A model generated the notes under the pieces. That model did no database searches. It was given only the letters and a program-made list of their open reading frames with translations, and was not told the DNA's origin. The position numbers were made by a program, and so were the translations under genes. From Acidobacteriaceae bacterium (GTDB lineage Bacteria > Acidobacteriota > Terriglobia > Terriglobales > Acidobacteriaceae), in NCBI GenBank assembly GCA_027307295.1, contig DAHUXF010000023.1:1-15570 (forward strand): a stretch of 15,570 bases of DNA, given 5' to 3'. How positions within the stretch are numbered: the first letter of the stretch is position 1; each line of letters starts with the position of its first letter. Of this stretch, positions 1-5,124 are shown in pieces.

Positions 1-534
1 AAATTTCCTGTTACCACGCTGCGCCTGCCTATCGTGAACAGTGAGCGCGACCATTACGACCGCATTTACGGCTATTTCCTGCGATTGCAGGATGGCGGGC
101 CGCTCGTGGTCCCGGAGGGCGATGGCCTGCCCATCCGCCATGTTTACGGTGGAGACGTGGTGACTGCACTATTGAAAGTGGTCGAGAGCACTGCCGGACG
201 CGGCGAAGCCTACAACATTGGGCAGGATGAAACATTTTCGCTGCAACAATTTCTTGAGCTGTTGGCGCAACTCATGGGCCGTCCGCTCACCATTGCGCGC
301 GCGCCATGGGAGAAATTAGAGCGTGAAGGGCTGCTGCCGAATTGTTCGCCCTTCAGCGGACGCTGGATGTCATCGCTCGACAACACACGGAGCAAAGCTG
401 CGTTTGGAATCACCTATACTCTCATGTCAGAATATCTGCGAAAGCTGGTGCATCACTATGCCAGCTCTCCGGCACGCCCAATTGATGGCTACAGGCAGCG
501 CGCGCAAGAACTCCGGTTTGCGCAGTCGCACTGA
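1..534 (+). CDS. NAD-dependent epimerase/dehydratase family protein, C-terminal part (5' end outside window)
   Basis: The reading frame is open from base 1 and ends at TGA 532-534, giving 177 visible residues. A GTG at 34 is only an internal codon, because coding continues upstream of it (Lys-Phe-Pro-Val... then LRLPIVN). The part seen matches the C-terminal half of an extended short-chain dehydrogenase/reductase: a conserved IRHVYGGDVV segment, the typical GEAYNIG turn that precedes the helix SLQQFLELLAQLMGRP, and a closing segment with D-N-T-R-S-K-A-A-F-G as in sugar-nucleotide epimerases. The Rossmann GxxGxxG motif and the YxxxK catalytic pair would lie upstream and cannot be checked. The family acts in the cytoplasm on nucleotide sugars or related substrates; the exact substrate cannot be told from this fragment. 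No terminator is apparent downstream. Bases 535-748 hold no gene that I can support. Confidence 0.85.
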   Translation, partial: KFPVTTLRLPIVNSERDHYDRIYGYFLRLQDGGPLVVPEGDGLPIRHVYGGDVVTALLKVVESTAGRGEAYNIGQDETFSLQQFLELLAQLMGRPLTIARAPWEKLEREGLLPNCSPFSGRWMSSLDNTRSKAAFGITYTLMSEYLRKLVHHYASSPARPIDGYRQRAQELRFAQSH

Positions 535-748
535 AGACAATCCTTGCGTTGACGGGATGCGGACCATGCCTCTCCACGCGCGGGCGAATATGTCGCAGCA
601 ATTCTGCAAACGTCCCTTAGTTATTTCTTACAGAACTTTACAGTGTCACAAGAGTCCTTTCCGCAGAAGCCGTGTTTGATTTGGATAACAGAAGTTTGAA
701 CGCTCATGCCTGGACGATTCAACAAGAGGGTATTAGCGGGAGGGGCTT

Positions 749-1321
749 ATGAGATACATGCGAGCGATGCTGTTGGGAACTGCTTTACTGGCCGGCGCAA
801 GCACATTTGCCGCCGCGCAGTCTGTGGTTGCCGTGCAATGGGGATGGGGACAAGGAGATAACGACGACCGTCAGGCGTTCAGGGAAGGATATCAGCATGG
901 GCAGTGGGACGCACAGCATGGCCGTCGTTTTGATCCAGATGACAACCGGTGGCGCGAAGGAGATGACCGGCGGGCTTTCCGCGCCGGCTATGAACGCGGC
1001 TTCCGCGAATCCGGTTATCGCGGCGATGGCGGCTGGCGAGGCCACGATGGCGATCGTGATGACGACTACGGCTACCGGGGCGCTGGCTACGGCCTGAATG
1101 CTGCACGGCAAAACGGCTATCAGGATGGAATCAACGATGGCGCTCGTGACCGGCAGACAGGTCATAGCTACCGACCGGGGCATGACGACAATTATCGGCA
1201 TGCGGACCATGGCTATATCCCGAACTACGGCAACAAAAACTACTATAAGCAGGCGTATCGCGACGCCTATATCAGGGCCTACCAGCAGGGCTATAACAGC
1301 GGAGGATATTGGCGGCGGTAA
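749..1321 (+). CDS. Secreted Tyr/Gly/Arg/Asp-rich repeat protein of unknown function
   Basis: This 190-residue protein starts at ATG 749 with a strong ribosome site (GGGAGGGG, 738-745). An N-terminal signal peptide is clear: basic start, hydrophobic stretch LLGTALLAGASTF, cleavage predicted at AAA-Q (residues 23/24), so it should be exported. The mature part is built from about four degenerate copies of a motif like A-F/A-R-x-G-Y-x-x-G-x-x-D/E, at residues 41-55, 75-89, 118-133 and 167-184, separated by Asp/Gly/Arg-rich linkers. The last copy is Tyr-rich and ends in tandem Arg. There are no cysteines after the signal peptide and no recognised enzymatic motif. I do not recognise a named family; similar small YxxG-repeat exported proteins occur in acidobacteria and may be envelope-associated. 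It is a single gene bounded by its own terminator. Confidence 0.82.
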   Translation: MRYMRAMLLGTALLAGASTFAAAQSVVAVQWGWGQGDNDDRQAFREGYQHGQWDAQHGRRFDPDDNRWREGDDRRAFRAGYERGFRESGYRGDGGWRGHDGDRDDDYGYRGAGYGLNAARQNGYQDGINDGARDRQTGHSYRPGHDDNYRHADHGYIPNYGNKNYYKQAYRDAYIRAYQQGYNSGGYWRR

Positions 1322-1340
1322 CGAACCGGGGAAACGCGGG

Positions 1341-1373
1341 AAAAGGCCATGCGGAAACGCGCGGCCTTTTTTT
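1341..1373 (+). terminator. Intrinsic terminator of the secreted repeat-protein gene
   Basis: AAAAGGCC (1341-1348) pairs with GGCCTTTT (1363-1370). An inner GCG/CGC stem closed by a GAAA tetraloop (1351-1360) extends it, and a run of seven T follows (1367-1373). It lies 20 bp after the stop codon at 1321. Textbook Rho-independent architecture. Confidence 0.85.
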
Positions 1374-1415
1374 GTTTACTACCTGCGTTTCTCTTTACTG
1401 CACATACACGGTAAC

Positions 1416-1447
1416 GATAAAAGACGCCCGCAAAAATCACGAGCGTC
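1416..1447 (-). terminator. Probable terminator of the dienelactone-hydrolase gene
   Basis: Read on the minus strand, GACGCTCG (1447-1440) pairs with CGGGCGTC (1430-1423), with one mismatch, around a 9-nt loop, and is followed by TTTTATC (1422-1416). It lies about 20 bp beyond the minus-strand stop at 1468. The stem and T-run are shorter than in the plus-strand terminator nearby. Confidence 0.5.
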
Positions 1448-1467
1448 CGATATCTTAATCAATATTC

Positions 1468-2316
1468 TTACAGCTTTTTCAGCAGAGACAGCCAGCGCGC
1501 CCAGGCTTCGCTATGGGCCTTCTTGTTGGCTGCTGCCATGTCATGGGCCTTCTTAACGTCAGGGCCATCTCCCGTGTTGCTCAGGGCCGCGTCGCTGGCG
1601 GGATCTTCCGCTGCGCGCATAAAACCGTGTCCTGCACCTTCATACGTCACCGGATCATATTTTTTGCCCGCAGCCTTCATGGCCTGCACCGCGTCCGGGA
1701 TTGTGGCTCCAATGCGCGCGTCATTGCCGCCATAAAAACCATAGACCGGAGCCGTGATGGATGTGACATCTTTCGGGGGTGGTCCATAGAACACGTAGGC
1801 CGCCGACAGATCTTTGCGGTTGGTGGCGAAGCGGAAAGACTCTCCTCCACCCCAGCAGAAACCGCTCACAGCCAGCTTGCCATTGGATGACGGAAGTTTT
1901 TTGCCGTAATCAGCCACCGCGTTCAGGTCCGCAGTGACCTGGTTCGGATCGAGCGATGAAATGGCTTTCATGGCGTCCTGCGTGGCAGGGAAGGCGCTTG
2001 ATCCTTCGCCCTTGGGGCCCATGCCGGAGAGAAGATCAGGCGCGATGGCGATGTAACCATTGGCAGCGAGTTGATCGGCCACCGTGCGCACCCAGTCTGA
2101 CAGGCCGAAAATCTCATGGATCACAATGATGACCGGAGCCTTTTGCCTGACCTCCGGGTAAACCACAAAGGCCTGCACCGTGCGATTGTCATGCTGAACG
2201 GAGACCCACTCAGAATGCCGGGGTGATTTCTCCAGTTTTTGTTTTGCCCAATCCTGGGCCGGGGCCGCAGACAGGCAGAGAAACAACATGAATGTAATGG
2301 CTAACAATCTTTTCAT
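1468..2316 (-). CDS. Exported dienelactone hydrolase family protein
   Basis: The protein has 282 residues. Residues 1-20 form a signal peptide (MKRLLAITFMLFLCLSAAPA, then Gln), so it is predicted to act in the periplasm; LFLC is a poor lipobox, so lipidation is unlikely. The rest is an alpha/beta hydrolase of the dienelactone hydrolase family. The nucleophile elbow is G-F-C154-W-G-G, with Cys instead of Ser as in classical dienelactone hydrolases. Asp199 (GGNDARI) and His230 (GAGHGF) complete the triad, and Glu68 in HEIFGL matches the glutamate that interacts with the Cys in this family. Typical cytoplasmic members hydrolyse lactones in chloroaromatic degradation. An exported copy with no degradation genes nearby more likely acts on another ester or lactone; the substrate is unknown. 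No ribosome site precedes the ATG; see the promoter entry. Confidence 0.9.
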   Translation of the reverse strand: MKRLLAITFMLFLCLSAAPAQDWAKQKLEKSPRHSEWVSVQHDNRTVQAFVVYPEVRQKAPVIIVIHEIFGLSDWVRTVADQLAANGYIAIAPDLLSGMGPKGEGSSAFPATQDAMKAISSLDPNQVTADLNAVADYGKKLPSSNGKLAVSGFCWGGGESFRFATNRKDLSAAYVFYGPPPKDVTSITAPVYGFYGGNDARIGATIPDAVQAMKAAGKKYDPVTYEGAGHGFMRAAEDPASDAALSNTGDGPDVKKAHDMAAANKKAHSEAWARWLSLLKKL

Positions 2317-2323
2317 GCGGGAA

Positions 2324-2353
2324 AGTTTACTCCAGACGCTGTTTTGAGGCCAA
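2324..2353 (-). promoter_or_regulatory. Promoter of the dienelactone-hydrolase gene, predicted leaderless
   Basis: On the minus strand a -10-like TAAACT (2329-2324) is followed by exactly 7 nt and then the ATG at 2316-2314, so transcription would start at or next to the A of the start codon. TTGGCC (2353-2348), 18 bp upstream, is a partial -35. No Shine-Dalgarno sequence lies between. Confidence 0.45.
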
Positions 2354-2450
2354 GAGGCAGAGGGGCACAGAGAAAAATATGTTTGCGGGAAAAAACTCCG
2401 GCTGCGCTGTCATCGATTCGCGCTTTTCGCGTGATTCGCGGCCAATTCTT
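2346..2450. repeat. Candidate dispersed intergenic repeat elements
   Basis: Two unusual stretches sit between the hydrolase gene and arsC. Bases 2346-2377 are a purine-rich run (GAGGCCAAGAGGCAGAGGGG, then CACAGAGAAAAA). Bases 2415-2440 hold GATTCGCG twice (2415-2422 and 2433-2440, 18 bp apart) around a CGCTTTTCGCG core, followed by GCCAATTCTTCC. Both resemble, in style, short non-coding repeats scattered between genes in acidobacterial and other environmental genomes. Repetition outside this window cannot be seen from here. Confidence 0.35.
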
Positions 2451-2469
2451 CCTAATCAAAAACTACGTC

Positions 2470-2880
2470 TTAAATAAGTTCCCGGTCTATCCGTTCAATG
2501 ATCTGGTCGCGAATACGGCGAAATGCGTTCAGTTTTTCGCTGTGAGTTCCGGTCACGGAGGCCGGGTCCTCAAAGCTCCAGTGCAGCATCTTCCCGGCCC
2601 CCGGGAAGATCGGGCATCGTTCCTTTGCGTTGTCACATACTGTGATTACATAGGAAATATGTTGGCCCAGCAGGCTGGCCACATCTTTTGAGTTTTGTTG
2701 GGAAATATCAATGCCGATTTCCTGCATTGCTGCAACGGCAAGAGGGTTGAGGCCTTTAGGCTCAATGCCTGCGCTCATGATATCAAATCTGTCTTTGGCC
2801 GCATGGCGAAGATATCCTTCTGCCATTTGACTGCGGGCCGAATTGCCCGTACACAAAAACAGGACCCCAATCTTTGCCAT
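2470..2880 (-). CDS. arsC: Arsenate reductase, thioredoxin-coupled, low-molecular-weight phosphatase fold
   Basis: The protein has 136 residues and reduces arsenate to arsenite in the cytoplasm using thioredoxin. The N-terminal P-loop is C10-T-G-N-S-A-R16 (CX5R), followed by SQMAEG. The relay cysteines are C82 (VCDNAKERC) and C89, and D105 lies in FEDPA. C10, C82, C89 and D105 fall at the same positions as in the characterised Staphylococcus plasmid pI258 ArsC, so the full disulfide-cascade set is present and the enzyme should be active. It is transcribed away from arsR and the aquaporin gene across a 90-114 bp control region, so ArsR probably represses it. The ribosome site is weak (GGGTGA, 5 nt before ATG) and lies in a small hairpin. 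The gene ends on TAA at 2470; no convincing terminator follows. Confidence 0.95.
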   Translation of the reverse strand: MAKIGVLFLCTGNSARSQMAEGYLRHAAKDRFDIMSAGIEPKGLNPLAVAAMQEIGIDISQQNSKDVASLLGQHISYVITVCDNAKERCPIFPGAGKMLHWSFEDPASVTGTHSEKLNAFRRIRDQIIERIDRELI

Positions 2881-2885
2881 TGTTC

Positions 2886-2898
2886 ACCCAGCTTGGGT
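2886..2898 (-). promoter_or_regulatory. Small hairpin covering the arsC ribosome-binding site
   Basis: ACCCA (2886-2890) and TGGGT (2894-2898) form a 5-bp perfect inverted repeat with a 3-nt loop. On the arsC transcript the downstream arm contains the GGGT of the only Shine-Dalgarno-like sequence (GGGTGA), so the fold would hide part of the ribosome site. Confidence 0.3.
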
Positions 2899-2901
2899 AA
2901 G

Positions 2902-2951
2902 TAAACATGTTTATGCTTCTATACGCATAAACCTTAATACGTATGGCATAA
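2902..2951. promoter_or_regulatory. ArsR operator / divergent arsC-arsR control region
   Basis: This AT-rich segment between arsC and arsR is dense in symmetry. TAAACATGTTTA (2902-2913) is a perfect 12-bp palindrome. GTTTATGC (2909-2916) and GCATAAAC (2925-2932) are perfect 8-bp inverted arms with an 8-bp spacer. ATACGTAT (2937-2944) is a perfect 8-bp palindrome. A GCATAA half-site recurs at 2925 and 2946, 21 bp apart, two helical turns on the same face. CATAAT at 2947-2952 could be the -10 for arsR. ArsR repressors are dimers that bind such inverted repeats and release on As(III). Which element is the true operator is not decided by sequence alone. Confidence 0.6.
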
Positions 2952-2994
2952 TAAAAAAGGTTTAGCAGATTTGTCAAACAGGCGCAGGGATTTT

Positions 2995-3399
2995 ATGAGC
3001 AATGTGGAAATTTATTTCAAAGGCCTGGCTGATTTAAGCAGGCTAAGAATCATCAATCTTCTGTTTACGGGTGAATTGTGCGGTTGTGATATCCAGTATG
3101 TGCTGGGAGCGTCACAATCCAATATTTCCCGGCACCTCACTTATTTGAAGAGGTCAGGGCTTGTGGCTGACCGAAGGGCGGGGTATCGCATCTACTACCG
3201 CCTGGTCAGGGACAGCAAAACAGAGCTCAAATCTCTTATGGGTTATTTGCGGTTGGCGTTAAAAGATGGAGTTTTTGCAACCGACAAAAAAAAGCTCAAG
3301 CAGGCCATCAGGAATGGCGCATGCAGCGTGAGCGATAGTTCCTTGGTTGCCAGCCGGCCAATGCGAACAATGGCGGCCAACCGTGAGAGGCTGCCTTGA
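2995..3399 (+). CDS. arsR: ArsR-family metalloregulatory repressor
   Basis: A winged-helix repressor of 134 residues from ATG 2995. An in-frame TTG at 2971 would add 8 residues, but the ATG has the better-spaced ribosome site (GCAGGGA just upstream). The first helices read LADLSRLRIINLLF. The metal-site motif is E-L-C29-G-C31-D, the ArsR type alpha-3 site (ELCxCD) with two of the usual three cysteines; position 34 is Gln rather than Cys. A further Cys110 lies in the C-terminal tail and might supply the third thiol. The recognition helix SQSNISRHLTYLKRSGLV and wing RRAGYRIYYRL follow. It should repress both arsC and its own operon until As(III) or Sb(III) binds. The C-terminal extension beyond about residue 100 is basic and longer than in minimal ArsR proteins. 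Its stop overlaps the aquaporin start. Confidence 0.92.
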   Translation: MSNVEIYFKGLADLSRLRIINLLFTGELCGCDIQYVLGASQSNISRHLTYLKRSGLVADRRAGYRIYYRLVRDSKTELKSLMGYLRLALKDGVFATDKKKLKQAIRNGACSVSDSSLVASRPMRTMAANRERLP

Positions 3400-4124
3400 C
3401 GAACGCATATACGCTTCCTCAAAAACTGGTTGCTGAAGGATTAGGCACCGGGCTGCTCCTTGCCGCTGTGGTTGGCTCGGGCATCATGGCAGAGAACCTG
3501 TCCGCGGGGAATGTTTCGCTGGCATTGTTGGAAAACGCGATCGCTACGGGAGCGGTTCTGGTTGCGTTGATTCTGGCTTTTGGTCCCATCTCCGGGGCGC
3601 ACTTCAACCCTGCCGTTACGATTGCAGAGGCCGCCCAGGGCGGGCTTCGCTGGAGATATGTGCCGGGTTACATGCTGGCCCAATCCGTGGGAGCCATCAT
3701 GGGAGTCTTCAGCGCACATTTGATGTTCGGCCAGAGTCTCTTTCAGTCTTCCACGCATATTCGCGCAGGCAGCGCACAGTTGTTCAGCGAATTCATCGCG
3801 ACCTTTGGATTGCTTACGGTGATCCTGGGATGTTCCCGCGCGCAGGCTTCATCAACGCCATTTGCCGTTGGGGCTTTTATTACAGCGGCCTATTGGTTTA
3901 CTGCCTCTACATCATTCGCGAACCCTGCTGTGACCCTGGCGCGAACGTTCACCAACACCTTCGCTGGCATTCGAACTGTAGATGCTCCGCCCTTTGTCGT
4001 GATGCAAATTGCAGGAGCCATCACCGCGACTGCCTTATTTCGCTGGCTTGCTCCAAAGTTGCCTGGATCAGCGAAACATGCCATTTTTTCCGCTGAATCC
4101 AGGAACGTAGAGATCACGCTGTGA
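3396..4124 (+). CDS. aqpS: MIP-family aquaporin, probable arsenite channel of the ars operon
   Basis: This 242-residue integral membrane protein has the six-helix plus two half-helix layout of the aquaporin/glycerol facilitator family. Both NPA signatures are present: HFNPAVT (71-73) in the first half and SFANPAVTLAR (176-178) in the second, with the pore arginine R183 following. It starts at TTG 3396, inside the arsR stop (TTGA), with a ribosome site GAGAGG within the arsR end, so translation is probably coupled to arsR. In Sinorhizobium meliloti an aquaglyceroporin, AqpS, replaces the ArsB pump in an arsR-led operon and lets arsenite made by ArsC leak out. The same gene content here suggests the same role; the symbol is assigned by this context. 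No arsB, acr3, arsA, arsM or arsH is visible. The alternative is a water or glycerol channel co-opted by position. Confidence 0.85.
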   Translation: MTNAYTLPQKLVAEGLGTGLLLAAVVGSGIMAENLSAGNVSLALLENAIATGAVLVALILAFGPISGAHFNPAVTIAEAAQGGLRWRYVPGYMLAQSVGAIMGVFSAHLMFGQSLFQSSTHIRAGSAQLFSEFIATFGLLTVILGCSRAQASSTPFAVGAFITAAYWFTASTSFANPAVTLARTFTNTFAGIRTVDAPPFVVMQIAGAITATALFRWLAPKLPGSAKHAIFSAESRNVEITL

Positions 4125-4236
4125 CAAAACGGCCCATCTTTGTTATTGCCGATTGTAGAGGTGCGCGATGGGTAACTCTATCCCTATAGCATCGTGATCA
4201 TCATTGATCGACGATCGACGTGCCAGGGCGACGGGC

Positions 4237-5025
4237 TTATTGCCTTGCGGGAGGGGAAAGGCGAAGTTCAATGCCGTTGGCGGCATTGGTTTGCTCGGTG
4301 GCAGAGACATCAAGATCGGCAAGAGACTGCTTGCGTGCTGTGTGCTCATTGAAGATCCAGAGAGTCTGGCCGGCAATGGCATAGTTCTGGGCTGAAATTC
4401 GATGTCCATCGCGGAAAATAAAGATGGTATCCAGCGCCGGTTCCTTGGCCGAAAGAGAAGCATGAGAATCTGCCTGCGCTCTTGCGGCGCTGCGCTGATT
4501 GTATGTTTCACTGCGAAGATCATCCACTTCATCGGTCAGCCGCTGGACTTCGGCGACCAGTTGCGCGGAATTGCCGTTGTCAGTGCTTACGACAACCGGC
4601 TGCGCAGCGGAAGCAGGTGGATAGTAGTCCCCATAGTAAAAAGGATCATAAGGCCCAATGAACGGCGCACCAAAACCAAAGGAGCTGCCGAAAAAGAATG
4701 GAGAGCCGCAGGAGAATCCAAAGCATCCATTGAAAAACCCAAACGGACGGCGATGATGAAATCTGCGAAACCCATCTGGCCTATTGGAAAAACCGAAGCC
4801 ATGGTTGGGCGCGAAGGTGCGGGTCGCGAACCGGTTTGTTGGCGCGAAGGACGAAGAACGCGGGGACGAAGCGAAGCCCCGTTGCCCGCCAGGACGCCCG
4901 GCAAAACCTGAATTAACTCTTGGCGCGGAGCCACGTCCCATACTCATGCCGCGCATCTGCGCATGCATTGTTACCGGTAAGAGAGTAACGGTTCCCAGAA
5001 CGGCAATTAAGGACAGGGTTCGCAT
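4237..5025 (-). CDS. Secreted Phe/Gly/Arg-rich protein with coiled coil and C-terminal beta domain, unknown function
   Basis: This 262-residue protein starts with a signal peptide (hydrophobic LIAVLGTVTLLPV, cleavage predicted at MHA-Q, residues 22/23). Residues 25-125 are of low complexity, rich in Gly, Phe, Ser and Arg, with many F-G and G-F pairs, a basic RRFHHRRP patch and two cysteines (101, 106). Residues 125-140 are Tyr/Pro-rich. A short heptad-like coiled coil follows (about 153-173: AQLVAEVQRLTDEVDDLRSE). The C-terminal 60 residues form a compact beta-rich segment starting TIFIFRDGHRISAQNYAIAG, with TLWIFNEHTARKQSLADLD. This tail resembles a domain seen in acidobacterial exported proteins, but I know no function for it. 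The gene is divergent from the hydrolase at 5125 and convergent with the ars operon. It has no Shine-Dalgarno sequence. Confidence 0.82.
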   Translation of the reverse strand: MRTLSLIAVLGTVTLLPVTMHAQMRGMSMGRGSAPRVNSGFAGRPGGQRGFASSPRSSSFAPTNRFATRTFAPNHGFGFSNRPDGFRRFHHRRPFGFFNGCFGFSCGSPFFFGSSFGFGAPFIGPYDPFYYGDYYPPASAAQPVVVSTDNGNSAQLVAEVQRLTDEVDDLRSETYNQRSAARAQADSHASLSAKEPALDTIFIFRDGHRISAQNYAIAGQTLWIFNEHTARKQSLADLDVSATEQTNAANGIELRLSPPARQ

Positions 5026-5031
5026 AAATCA

Positions 5032-5037
5032 ATTCTA
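5032..5037 (-). promoter_or_regulatory. -10 element of the F/G/R-rich protein gene, predicted leaderless
   Basis: On the minus strand TAGAAT (5 of 6 to TATAAT) is followed by 6 nt (TGATTT) and the ATG at 5025-5023. No purine-rich ribosome site lies in between. The -35 is not obvious. The position predicts transcription beginning at the start codon. Confidence 0.45.
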
Positions 5038-5111
5038 GTCCTCTGGCAAGGGAGTGAAGGAATAAATTTCTCCCATGTTTTCAAGCATCTGGTGAGGTTG
5101 ACAGCTGCAAC

Positions 5112-5117
5112 TATAAT
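5112..5117 (+). promoter_or_regulatory. -10 element of the proline-iminopeptidase-like gene, predicted leaderless
   Basis: A perfect TATAAT is followed by 7 nt (TTCCGGC) and the ATG at 5125. There is no ribosome site before this ATG. A TTGACA occurs at 5098-5103, but the 8-bp gap is far too short for it to act as the -35. CTGGTG at 5089-5094 is at the right distance but matches poorly. Confidence 0.5.
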
Positions 5118-5124
5118 TTCCGGC

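Noticed and set aside
785..1210. 141-codon minus-strand frame opposite the secreted repeat protein
   Set aside because: It lies wholly inside a well-supported gene with SD, signal peptide and terminator. The Ile/Val/Ala-rich translation is what the antisense of Asp/Arg/Gly-rich repeats yields.
2971..2994. TTG start giving an ArsR 8 residues longer
   Set aside because: The ATG at 2995 has a closer purine-rich ribosome site and matches the usual ArsR N-terminus; the extra residues look like untranslated leader.
4192..4214. Imperfect hairpin TCGTGATCA...TGATCGACGA between the aquaporin gene and the convergent gene
   Set aside because: It has a bulge and no T-run on either strand, so calling it a bidirectional terminator is not justified.
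5098..5117. TTGACA followed by TATAAT, apparently a perfect consensus promoter
   Set aside because: The hexamers are only 8 bp apart, against the 16-18 bp needed by a sigma-70 type holoenzyme. TTGACA is treated as coincidental; only TATAAT is kept as a -10.
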